Positions 27,774 to 35,389 of a stretch of 64,000 bases of DNA are shown piece after piece (position 1 is the first letter of the stretch; each line of letters opens with the position of its first letter). Source of the stretch: Cellulomonas timonensis (lineage in GTDB: Bacteria > Actinomycetota > Actinomycetes > Actinomycetales > Cellulomonadaceae); the NCBI RefSeq assembly GCF_900046455.1, contig NZ_FCOT01000012.1, positions 186,001 to 250,000 on the forward strand, in the 5' to 3' direction. The notes under the pieces were generated by a model. That model saw only the letters and a program-made list of their open reading frames with translations. It ran no database searches and was not told the origin of the DNA. The translations under genes were made by a program, and so were the position numbers.

Positions 27774-28432
27774 CAGGAAGCCTCCGTGAGATCGGCGCGG
27801 GGCCGGGCGCCGAGGCGCTTGTCGGCGGTGAGGACGGCGGCGAGGGTGAGCAGGAGGCCCAGGCCGAGCGAGACCGCTGTCGCCCGCGTGGACCGGGCGC
27901 CGATGTGCTGGACCACCGGGACGCGCGGCGCCTGGTCGATGACGATCCGGCTGGCGGCCTCGACGCCCGCCTCCTCCTGGAGATCGGCCAACGCCTGCTC
28001 GATCCGCTCCAGCAGCACGGCGGCCCGCTGCTGGACCTCCGCGGCGGTGGGCCCGACGACCTGCACGTCGAGGACTGGGCGCTCGAAGTTCTCGGCCCAC
28101 TGGCCGCCGGAGTTCGGCAGCCGCACGGCCTGCCCCTCGCGGACGCCCAGGCCCACCAGACTGGTGCCGGACGACGCGAGCTGGGTGACGGCGGCGCCGT
28201 CGTCGACCCGGTGCGAGACGATCCCCGCCGTGGCGATGATGCTCTGCGAGGTGACCTCGAGGGTGTTCGGGTAGCGGACGCTCGCGGGCGCGAGGAACAC
28301 GACGTCGACCTGGGTCCAGTACGACCCCGGCGCCCGGCCCACCGTCACGCAGGCCAGAGCGGTGAGCAGCAGGCCGATGACGACTGCCCACCAGCGCCGG
28401 CGCGCGGCCAGCAGCACCCCCATGACGGTCAT
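27773..28432 (-). CDS. Wzz-like polysaccharide chain-length/co-polymerase protein
   Basis: 219 residues with the Wzz topology: a first helix at about 14-31 (WWAVVIGLLLTALACVTVG), an external domain with YWTQVDVVFLAP and helical segments (ADLQEEAGVEAASRIVIDQAP), and a second helix at about 180-200 followed by a short basic tail. No kinase domain is attached. Such proteins set polymer length in Wzx/Wzy systems. ATG 28432 has AGAGGGGG 4 nt upstream. It shares an operon with wecB and is divergent from another Wzz-like gene. Confidence 0.8.
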   Translation of the reverse strand: MTVMGVLLAARRRWWAVVIGLLLTALACVTVGRAPGSYWTQVDVVFLAPASVRYPNTLEVTSQSIIATAGIVSHRVDDGAAVTQLASSGTSLVGLGVREGQAVRLPNSGGQWAENFERPVLDVQVVGPTAAEVQQRAAVLLERIEQALADLQEEAGVEAASRIVIDQAPRVPVVQHIGARSTRATAVSLGLGLLLTLAAVLTADKRLGARPRADLTEAS

Positions 28433-28512
28433 GTCACCCCCTCTGGCACGTCATCCTGCCAGGCATATGGGGACATACTGGGCCGTAAGGGTCACATTTG
28501 TGGGTGAAGAGT

Positions 28513-28529
28513 GTGAGTGCGGCGCTCAC
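28513..28529. promoter_or_regulatory. Inverted repeat in the divergent promoter of two Wzz-like genes
   Basis: GTGAGTGC-G-GCGCTCAC is a near-perfect 17-bp palindrome (one mismatch per arm pair). It lies in the 173-bp gap between the two divergent genes, inside a wider pair of GGGCCGT (28480-28486) and ACGGCCC (28528-28534) arms. This is a candidate operator controlling both directions. No regulator gene is adjacent. Confidence 0.4.
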
Positions 28530-28605
28530 GGCCCGTATGCGGCTTTTGCCCGATCTATGCTGCGAGGACCGCGCTGGGCGACGGCCCCTCACGAACAGGG
28601 AGACG

Positions 28606-29527
28606 ATGAACCTCAAGGAGCTCGGCGGCGCGCTCGCGCGACGCTGGTACCTCACCCTCGCCGGGGCCCTTCTGGCGGTGGCCCTGTGCGTGCTGGCCTA
28701 CGTGCTGGTGCCCCCGACGTTCGAGTCCGGTGGCGACGTCGTGCTCCTGCCGCCGCAGACCACCGTGGGCGAGGGAGGCAACCCCTACCTCTTCCTCGGG
28801 GACCTCGACCAGGCGGTGGACATCCTCACCCGCTCGCTGATGTCGGGCGAGACAGTGGCCGACGTGGAGGACGAGGTGCCGGGCGCCGAGTTCGAGGTGA
28901 TCCCCGACTGGACCACCAGCGGCCCGATCCTGGTGATCACGGGCCGCGCGAGCACGCCCGTCGAGGCCGAGGCCGTGCGGGACGCCGTCCTCGACCGGCT
29001 GCCCGCAACGCTGCTCGCCTTGCAGGACACGCTCCACGTCCCCGCCGACGCCCAGATCGACTCGATGGTGCTCACCCAGGACCTCGAGCCCGAGGCCGTG
29101 ACCACGGCGCGGATGCGCGCTGTCACAGCCGCGGGCGCCGTGGGGCTCGTGGGCGCGGCGCTCGCCATCGGCCTGCTCGACGCGTCGCTCCTGGCCCGAG
29201 CACGGCGTGCGGGCCGGCCACGCGCGGGCGCCCGGGCAAGGGCGGGCGCGCGGACAACAGCGGAGGTCCAGCCTGAGGCCTGGCTCTTTTACCCATCTGA
29301 CGCTGCCGACGATCTTACGCCGGGAGGTATAGCTGGACGCTGTACTGGTGTGATCGGGGCCGCGGCTTCTCCACGTTCCTCCCCTCGTATCGGATCCTCG
29401 ACAACCAGTACCTGCTGCTGTTGATCGAGATCGGGGTGGTGGGCCTGATCGCGATGCCGTCCCGCGCTCGATCGCCGACCTGCGCCACCTGCTCGGCGCG
29501 CCACCCTCGCCGCCCGCACGGCGGTGA
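28606..29527 (+). CDS. Wzz-like chain-length protein, broken by an assembly artefact
   Basis: From ATG 28606 (CAGGGAG 4 nt upstream) the frame encodes a first helix (residues 17-36), an external domain (VLLPPQTTVGEGGNPYLFLGDLDQAVDILTRSL) and a second helix at about 170-188. A basic Ala/Arg-rich tail runs to about residue 225. From 29280 the sequence is Illumina adapter and a misplaced copy of the next gene, so the continuous ORF ending at 29424 has a false C-terminus. If 29280-29457 is removed, the frame continues as AVPRSIADLRHLLGAPPSPPARR and stops at 29527. That stop overlaps the ligase GTG by 4 nt, like its neighbours. The true protein would be about 247 residues. Confidence 0.75.
29280..29357 (+). 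other. Illumina Nextera adapter remnant (assembly artefact)
   Basis: 29280-29312 matches the transposase read-through adapter with three mismatches, including an exact 18-mer ATCTGACGCTGCCGACGA at 29295-29312. The following 8 bases, TCTTACGC (29313-29320), are the reverse complement of a Nextera i5 index (S517, from memory). The rest to about 29357 is degraded adapter-like sequence. The same adapter in the opposite orientation occurs at 61667-61703. This is not genomic DNA. Confidence 0.9.
29358..29457 (+). repeat. Misplaced 100-bp copy of 30523-30622
   Basis: Identical over 100 bp to 30523-30622, inside the downstream ligase gene (encoding GRGFSTFLPSYRILDNQ...), and attached directly to the adapter remnant. 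It is best read as the genomic part of a chimeric or read-through sequence, not a biological duplication. Confidence 0.9.
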
Positions 29528-30870
29528 CCAGCCCGCCACGCGCCTCCCCGGCCCGCCGGCTGGCGCTGCCGCGCGCCGACGTCGCGCCGTCGACGTTCGG
29601 CGACGGGGTCGGCCTGCTCAGCGCCTACGTGCTGCTCCTCATCGCGATCCCGTCCCGGCTGGTGCTCGCCCCGCTCGGCGGCGCCGGGACCCCCTCCCTG
29701 CTGCTCGGCTGCGGATGCGCGCTGTGGTGGGTGTGGCACCGGCTGCACCGCAGCGAGCCCGAGCCGGCCCCGCCCGCGCCGGTGCGCCGGACGGTGCTGT
29801 TGCTTGGCGCCGCGGTGCTGGCCAGCTACGTCAACGCGATGGCCCGCCCGATCGTCTCCGAGGAGGTCGGCACCGCCGACCTGGGGCTCGTGGCGCTGCT
29901 CGGCTGGACGGGCGTCGCGCTCCTCGCGCACGACGGCATCGCGGACCGTGAACGGCTCACGACGCTGCTCTCCCGGCTCGCCGTGGCCGGCGGAGCACTG
30001 GCCCTGGTCGGGATCGTGCAGTTCGCGACCAAGGAGTCGTGGGTGGACCGGATCGACATCCCCGGCCTGACGGCCAACGCCACCCTCGCGAACGTCTACG
30101 ACAGGGACGGCTTCGCGCGCCCGGCTGGCACCGCCATCCATCCCATCGAGTTCGGCGTGGCCGTGACGATGCTGCTGCCGTTCGCGCTGCACCGCGCGTT
30201 CCACGCGACCCACCTCGGCGCCCTGCGGCGCTGGTGGCCGCTGCTCGCGCTCGCGCTGGCCATCCCGCTGTCGATCTCCCGGTCCGCGCTGATCGGCGCG
30301 GTCACGGTCCTCGCGGTGATGATCCCGGCGTGGCCGCCCGTGCGGCGGCGCCTCGCCCTGCTGTTCGTCGCCGCGATCAGCGCGCTGGTCTTCGTCGGCA
30401 TCCCCGGCATGCTCGGCACGCTGACCGGCATGTTCACCGGCATCGGCGCCGATAGCAGCGCCCGCTCCCGCACCGACGGCTACTCCGTGGCGCTCGAGTT
30501 CGTGGCGCGCGACCCCGTCGTCGGCCGCGGCTTCTCCACGTTCCTCCCCTCGTATCGGATCCTCGACAACCAGTACCTGCTGCTGTTGATCGAGATCGGG
30601 GTGGTGGGCCTGATCGCGATGCTCGCGATGGTGGTGGCGGCCTGGACGGCGGCACGTCGGGCCCGGCGCGCGGCCACTGTCGAGGCCGACCGCCACCTGG
30701 CCCAGTCCGTGGCCGCGTCCGTCGCCGCGGGAGCCGTGAGCCTGGCCCTGTTCGACGCGTTCTCGTTCCCGATGGTGGCCGGCCTGCTGTTCCTCGCGGT
30801 GGGCATCGCGGGCGCCGTGGGGCGCATCGCCTGGGATGAGGGGGTCGCCAGCAGGCAGGCCCGGTGCTAG
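29524..30870 (+). CDS. O-antigen ligase/polymerase family membrane protein
   Basis: 448 residues with about 11 hydrophobic helices. The large external loop before the last helices contains ARSRTDGYSVALEFVARDPVVGRGFSTFLPSYRILDNQYLLLLIEIGVVGL, the Wzy_C/WaaL-type pattern with a conserved R/H-poor RGFGTF-like motif. The upstream RPAGTAIHPIEFGVAVTMLLP is also typical. It either polymerises or ligates lipid-linked repeat units outside the membrane; the sequence does not decide which. The GTG start overlaps the reconstructed end of the Wzz-like gene. Residues encoded by 30523-30622 recur as an artefact at 29358-29457. Confidence 0.88.
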   Translation: MTSPPRASPARRLALPRADVAPSTFGDGVGLLSAYVLLLIAIPSRLVLAPLGGAGTPSLLLGCGCALWWVWHRLHRSEPEPAPPAPVRRTVLLLGAAVLASYVNAMARPIVSEEVGTADLGLVALLGWTGVALLAHDGIADRERLTTLLSRLAVAGGALALVGIVQFATKESWVDRIDIPGLTANATLANVYDRDGFARPAGTAIHPIEFGVAVTMLLPFALHRAFHATHLGALRRWWPLLALALAIPLSISRSALIGAVTVLAVMIPAWPPVRRRLALLFVAAISALVFVGIPGMLGTLTGMFTGIGADSSARSRTDGYSVALEFVARDPVVGRGFSTFLPSYRILDNQYLLLLIEIGVVGLIAMLAMVVAAWTAARRARRAATVEADRHLAQSVAASVAAGAVSLALFDAFSFPMVAGLLFLAVGIAGAVGRIAWDEGVASRQARC

Positions 30871-30946
30871 CGTCCCAGCGGTCAGGCGCCGGGTATGTCC
30901 GGTGCGCCGGAAGACCACCCGACCGATGATCGGGGAGCCCTCACCC

Positions 30947-32233
30947 ATGACGCCGACCTCCGCACCCCGGAGCCCTCGCGGCGCCCATCGCGGGCCGCGA
31001 CACACCTCCCGCTTCCGCACCCGGCAGGCAGCCCACGGCGCCGCCCTGGCCCTCGCGCTGCTCGTCACGGTGATGGGCGCCGAGCCCGCCGCGAGCGCTC
31101 ACCCCGGGTGGCACGGGCCGCGCGCCTCGGCCGCCGCCACCGCCGCGTCCGACGACGATCACGCCGAGTCCGAGGCCGCCCGCCGGCCATGGCAGCGGCA
31201 CGTCCCCACCCCCGCGCCGGGCACGCCGGGCGCCAGCACCGCGCCGGACGGAGTCCTGAGCGCCGATCCCGCCAGCACCGCCGCGCCCGACGCCGCCCCC
31301 GGAGCCACGGCTGCGGCGCCCAAGGGCTCGACGCCGGAGGCCGCGGCCCCCCCTGGCGGCAGAGGCACACGGCCGGCCAACGGCTGCGCCGCGAAGCCGA
31401 GCAGCTGCGGGTTCCCCGACGCCAGCACCACCGGCGTCCCCGCCGGGACCGTGCTGCGCGCGGTGCCCCAGGAGCTCACCTCCGGGCCGGGCTGGCACTA
31501 CGACGAGCGCGGCTGGATCACCGTCGACGGCGATGGCGCGGTGCTGGAGGGGATCACCACCACCGCCACGGTGGAGGTCTCCGGGCGCGGCGCCGTGGTG
31601 CGCGCCTCGCAGATCGTGGTCTCGGGCGAGGGGAACGGGGTCTCGCTGCGCCATGCGCAGGACGTCACGATCGAGGACTGCGAGATCTCGGGGCCGACGG
31701 GCAGCGGCCCGCAACGCCTGCTGGTGGGCGTCAAGGACGTCTACGGCGACTCGACGGGCTCCGTGATCCGGCGCAACGACATCTGGCACACGTCCACCGG
31801 GGTGCAGATCGACAGCGGGCTGATCGAGGGCAACTACATCCACGACCTAGGGCTGGCCGAGGGCGACCACCTCAACGGCACCACCAGCGGCGGTGGCGCC
31901 ACGCAGCTCACCATCCGCGGCAACACGATCCTCAACCCGCACTCGCAGACGGACGCGGTGAGCCTGTTCCAGGACTTCGGCCCGCAGGCGAACAGGCTCA
32001 TCGAGGGCAACCTGCTGGCCGGCGGCGGGTACACGCTGTACGCGGGCGCCAACAACGGGAAGGCGTCGACGGCCACGAACATCAGTGTGATCGGCAACCG
32101 CTTCGCGCGCTCGTACTACGCGCGGGGCGGCTCCTACGGCCCCGTCACCGCGTACACCTCGGGTGGCGGCAACACGTGGAGCGGGAACGTGTGGGACGAC
32201 GACGGGTCCACGATCCCGACGCCGCAGGGCTGA
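30947..32233 (+). CDS. Secreted right-handed parallel beta-helix protein
   Basis: 428 residues. The start ATG 30947 has GGGGAG 9 nt upstream. A long Arg-rich n-region, hydrophobic core (AALALALLVTVMG) and ASA site form the signal peptide. A low-complexity Ala/Pro linker covers about residues 50-145. The remainder shows beta-helix rungs: AVLEGITTTATVEVSGRGAVVRASQIVVSG, DVTIEDCEISGP, SVIRRNDIWHTSTGVQI, LIEGNYIHDL, LTIRGNTILNP and ISVIGNRFARSYY. The fold is shared by polysaccharide lyases and hydrolases. Catalytic residues cannot be assigned. It may trim or bind the exported polymer. Confidence 0.85.
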   Translation: MTPTSAPRSPRGAHRGPRHTSRFRTRQAAHGAALALALLVTVMGAEPAASAHPGWHGPRASAAATAASDDDHAESEAARRPWQRHVPTPAPGTPGASTAPDGVLSADPASTAAPDAAPGATAAAPKGSTPEAAAPPGGRGTRPANGCAAKPSSCGFPDASTTGVPAGTVLRAVPQELTSGPGWHYDERGWITVDGDGAVLEGITTTATVEVSGRGAVVRASQIVVSGEGNGVSLRHAQDVTIEDCEISGPTGSGPQRLLVGVKDVYGDSTGSVIRRNDIWHTSTGVQIDSGLIEGNYIHDLGLAEGDHLNGTTSGGGATQLTIRGNTILNPHSQTDAVSLFQDFGPQANRLIEGNLLAGGGYTLYAGANNGKASTATNISVIGNRFARSYYARGGSYGPVTAYTSGGGNTWSGNVWDDDGSTIPTPQG

Positions 32234-32244
32234 GGGGCCTCAGC
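32229..32244. terminator. Short hairpin between convergent genes
   Basis: GCTGAGG-GG-CCTCAGC spans both stop codons of the beta-helix gene and the convergent glycosyltransferase, which lie 6 nt apart. The 7-bp arms leave a very small loop, so the call is tentative. Confidence 0.35.
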
Positions 32245-33154
32245 GCGGGACGAGGGCCGGGGGGCAGCCGAGCTCGGCGGGCCTGCGGCCGGGGCGCAGC
32301 AGCGCGGCCAGGGACGCGCGCGATTCCTGATGCCCGCGGGCGAGCCAGCTCAGCTCGCTGGCCACGACAAGGGCGTAGTAGAGGGCGCTGGCGGGCGGGC
32401 GGTGGCGGCGCGCGTACAGGCGCACCCGGTTGACGATCTGCATGGCGTGCGTGCGCGGCGTGCGCCCCGACCCGCCCCCGGAGTGCCTCACCTCGGCATG
32501 CGGCGTGTAGACGGTGCGCCAGCCCGCGTCGGCGGCCCGCAGGCACAGGTCCGTCTCCTCGGAGTAGAGGAAGAACGACTCGTCCCAGCCGCCCAGCGCG
32601 TCGTGGCAGGCGCGATCAACGAGCAGGACCGCGCCGAGCGCCCAGTCCACCAAATGCTCGGCCGTGTAGGCCCCCGGGTCGGTGACGTGCTCGCTGACGG
32701 CCGGCCACCCGGTGAAGCCCAGCCCCGTGGCGCGGCCGAGCGTCGGGGCCCGGCGCAGCGACCAGGTCAGCCGCCCCTGGTCGTCCACGACGCGCGGGGC
32801 GACGATCCCGGCGCCGGTGCGCTTCAGGGCCTCGACCATCAGCTCCACTGCATGGGGCGCCAGTCGCGCGTCGGGGTTGAGCACCAGGACCAGCCCCGCG
32901 CCTGGCATGGCGTCGGCGCCGGCGTTGATGCCCGCCGCGTAGCCCCGGTTCGCCTGCGCCAGAACGAGGCAGTCGGCCCGGGCCCGGGCGAGATCGGCGG
33001 TGCCGTCGGTGGAGCCGTTGTCCACGACGACGACCTCGGCCGCGAGGGAGCCGAGCGCGGCGGGCAGGCTGTCCAGCAGCGGGTCGAGGTCGAGCGCGCT
33101 GTTGTGCGTCACGACGACCACGACGACCTCGGGGGTGCTGATCACGCGCGCCAT
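32240..33154 (-). CDS. Glycosyltransferase family 2 (rhamnosyltransferase-like)
   Basis: 304 residues. GT-A fold: VVVVVVTHNSALDLDPLLDSLP, EVVVVDNGSTDGT, the NRGYAAGINAGADAM motif, the DxD-equivalent VLNPDARL, and the acceptor loop GWDESFFLYSEETDLCLRAADAGWRTVYTPHAEVRHSGGGS. The pattern matches WbbL-type dTDP-rhamnosyltransferases, but the donor is not proven. I used ATG 33154; an ATG at 33196 would add 14 basic residues and overlap the divergent promoter. Confidence 0.88.
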   Translation of the reverse strand: MARVISTPEVVVVVVTHNSALDLDPLLDSLPAALGSLAAEVVVVDNGSTDGTADLARARADCLVLAQANRGYAAGINAGADAMPGAGLVLVLNPDARLAPHAVELMVEALKRTGAGIVAPRVVDDQGRLTWSLRRAPTLGRATGLGFTGWPAVSEHVTDPGAYTAEHLVDWALGAVLLVDRACHDALGGWDESFFLYSEETDLCLRAADAGWRTVYTPHAEVRHSGGGSGRTPRTHAMQIVNRVRLYARRHRPPASALYYALVVASELSWLARGHQESRASLAALLRPGRRPAELGCPPALVPR

Positions 33155-33203
33155 CCTAGGGGTGAAGATCGGTCTTTTTCGTCTCAAACCCGACATCCGA
33201 CGC

Positions 33204-33209
33204 TATCGT
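33204..33209 (+). promoter_or_regulatory. Candidate -10 element for a leaderless glycosyltransferase mRNA
   Basis: TATCGT (TANNNT) ends 6 nt before the GTG at 33216, which has no ribosome site. Transcription would start at the start codon. The AT-richer TTTTTCGTC stretch upstream (33174-33182) is the only -35-like feature. Confidence 0.4.
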
Positions 33210-33215
33210 CGACGC

Positions 33216-34478
33216 GTGACCCGCATCCTCCTCGTGGCGCCGACGTGCGACGGCACCGACGTGGGCGAGGCGTGGGTCGCCCACCAGTGGGCCTCACGGC
33301 TGGGACGACGCCATGACGTCACGCTGCTCACGTCCCATAAGCGTGACCGGCCCCCGGCGACGCCCCAGCTCCCCGGCGTCCGCGTCATCGAATGGCCCGA
33401 TCCGCCCGGGCTCGGGCGCGCCGAACGGCTCAACAGCCTGCTGAAGCCCGGCTACGCGGCGTTCCACGTGCGCGCCCGCCGCTGGGCGCGCGCCGCGCTC
33501 GCCCGCGGGGAGCGCTTCGACGTGGCCCACCAGCCCGCCCCCGTGGCCACGCGCTACCCGTCGCCACTCGCCGGCCTCGGCATCCCGTGGCTGCTGGGGC
33601 CCGTGGGCGGCGGCCTCACCGACCCGCCCGGCTTCCCCACCGACGACACCGCCCCCTGGTACGTGGGCCTGCGGACGCTGGACCGCTGGCGGCTCGCACA
33701 CGACCCGCTGCTGCGCCGGAGTTACCGCGACGCCTCGATCGTGCTCGGCATCGCCCCGTACGTCGCCGAGCACCTCGCCGACGTGCCCGTGCGCGAGCTC
33801 GTCACGCTCAGCGAGACGGCGCTGCCCGAGCTCCCGGACCTCGAGCCGCGCCTCCCGCATGACGGCCCGCTGCGGCTGCTGCATGTCGGCCGCCTGGTGC
33901 GCACCAAGGGCGCCCGTGACGTGGTGCGGGCGCTCAGCCTGCTCCCCCACGGACGCGCGCGGCTCGACGTGGTGGGCGACGGGCCGGACCGTGAGGCCTG
34001 CGAGGCGCTGGCCCGCGACCTCGGGGTCGCCCAGCACGTGACGTTCCACGGCCGCCAGGACCGCGCCACCGTCGAGGCCCACTACCGGGCGGCCGACGTC
34101 TTCGTCTTCCCCAGTTACCGCGAGCCCGGCGGCAACGTGGTCCTCGAGGCGATGGGCCACGGGCTCCCGGTGATCGTGGCCGACCGGGGAGGGCCCGCGA
34201 GCGCCGTCGACGACGCATGCGCGATCCGGCTGCCCGTCACGACGCCCGACGCGCTCGCCGTCGACCTCGCCGCCGCGATCGAGCGTCTCGCCGCCGACCT
34301 GGGGCTGCGCGCGGCGATGGGCAGGGCTGCCCGCCTGCGGATGGAGCGGGTCGGGCTGTGGGAGGCCAAGATCGACGAGGCGGAAGCGCTGTACGCGCGG
34401 GTCATGCTCGCCGCGGCGGTGGGCGGAGGCGCTGGCGACGATCGGCGTGCCGCCGTCCGACAACGGGCGGGCTCATGA
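33216..34478 (+). CDS. Glycosyltransferase family 4 (GT-B)
   Basis: 420 residues. The N-terminal acceptor domain (TRILLVAPTCDGTDVGEAWVAHQWASRL) contains PWLLGPVGGGLTDPPGF, a block seen in GT4 enzymes of this subgroup. The C-terminal donor domain has LLHVGRLVRTKGARDVVRALSLL, DVVGDGPDREACEALARDLGVAQHVTFHGRQDR and VFVFPSYREPGGNVVLEAMGHGLPVIVADRGGP, with the EPGG(N)-E nucleotide-sugar motif. GTG 33216 is the first reasonable start and is probably leaderless. The stop overlaps the next glycosyltransferase by 4 nt. Confidence 0.9.
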   Translation: MTRILLVAPTCDGTDVGEAWVAHQWASRLGRRHDVTLLTSHKRDRPPATPQLPGVRVIEWPDPPGLGRAERLNSLLKPGYAAFHVRARRWARAALARGERFDVAHQPAPVATRYPSPLAGLGIPWLLGPVGGGLTDPPGFPTDDTAPWYVGLRTLDRWRLAHDPLLRRSYRDASIVLGIAPYVAEHLADVPVRELVTLSETALPELPDLEPRLPHDGPLRLLHVGRLVRTKGARDVVRALSLLPHGRARLDVVGDGPDREACEALARDLGVAQHVTFHGRQDRATVEAHYRAADVFVFPSYREPGGNVVLEAMGHGLPVIVADRGGPASAVDDACAIRLPVTTPDALAVDLAAAIERLAADLGLRAAMGRAARLRMERVGLWEAKIDEAEALYARVMLAAAVGGGAGDDRRAAVRQRAGS

Positions 34479-35389
34479 CGACGCGTTCCGCGGACAGGCC
34501 TGGCCCGGTGGCCGGCGTGGTGGTCCCGGCCCACGACGAGGAGCGCACGATCGCGCGGCTGCTCAGCGCGCTGACCAGCGACCCGGACATCGCGCTCGAG
34601 GTGGTCGTGGTGTGCAACGGCTGCGCCGACCGCACAGCCGACGTCGCGCGGCGCGTGGCCCTGGCGCCCGGCGGGCTGTCGACGGTCACGGTGGTCGAGC
34701 TCGCCGCCGCGGGCAAGCCAGGCGCCCTGCGCCGGGGCGATGAGGCCACCGCCACCTTCCCGCGCGTGTACGTCGACGCGGACGTCGAGATCACCGCCGC
34801 GTCGATCGCCGCGCTCGCCGCAGCACTCGACGGCGGGCTCGACGGCGGCCCGCTGGCGGCAGGGCCGGAGCGCCAGGTGCCGCGCGACGGCGTGGACTGG
34901 CCCGTGCGGTGGTACTACGACGTCTGGGAACGACTGCCGCAGGTCCGCGACGGGCTGTTCGGACGCGGGGTCGTGGCCCTGTCCGCCAAGGGCCATGCGC
35001 GGCTGCGCGGGCTGCCGTCCATGCTGTCCGACGACCTGGTGATGTCCGAGGCGTTCACCCCAGCCGAGCGCGTCATCGTGCCCGGGGCCGTCGTCGTGGT
35101 GCGGCCGCCGCGGACGCTGCGCGACCTGGTGCGGCGACGGGTGCGGGTGGCGACGGGCAACGCGCAGGCGGACGGCGCCGGGCTGCGCGGCGCGGCGGCC
35201 ACGACCTCCCCGGGCATGCTGGCCCGCCTCGTCCGTGAGCGGCCGTCGTCCGCGCCGAAGGCCGGAGTCTTCCTGGCGGTGGCGCTCGTCGCCCGGGCTC
35301 GGGCGCGGCGCGCGGTGCGCCGCGGCGACTTCAGGACGTGGCTGCGGGACGAGAGCTCGCGGGCCCCGGCCCCACTGCCTCCTGGCTGA
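34475..35389 (+). CDS. Glycosyltransferase family 2
   Basis: 304 residues, GT-A fold. VAGVVVPAHDEERTIARLLSAL, EVVVVCNGCADRTADVARR and the donor-metal motif VYVDADVEI (DAD) are clear, followed by DLVMSEAF and a basic C-terminal half (LRDLVRRRVRVATGNAQ). The protein lacks obvious membrane helices beyond a possible C-terminal amphipathic segment. Coupled to the upstream GT4 gene by a 4-nt overlap. Its last 59 bases overlap the 3' end of the convergent gene 35331-36695. Donor and acceptor unknown. Confidence 0.85.
   Translation: MTTRSADRPGPVAGVVVPAHDEERTIARLLSALTSDPDIALEVVVVCNGCADRTADVARRVALAPGGLSTVTVVELAAAGKPGALRRGDEATATFPRVYVDADVEITAASIAALAAALDGGLDGGPLAAGPERQVPRDGVDWPVRWYYDVWERLPQVRDGLFGRGVVALSAKGHARLRGLPSMLSDDLVMSEAFTPAERVIVPGAVVVVRPPRTLRDLVRRRVRVATGNAQADGAGLRGAAATTSPGMLARLVRERPSSAPKAGVFLAVALVARARARRAVRRGDFRTWLRDESSRAPAPLPPG

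Noticed and set aside
29358-29457. Tandem gene duplication of part of the ligase gene
   Set aside because: The copy is exact, 100 bp, and directly joined to adapter sequence; it is a read artefact.
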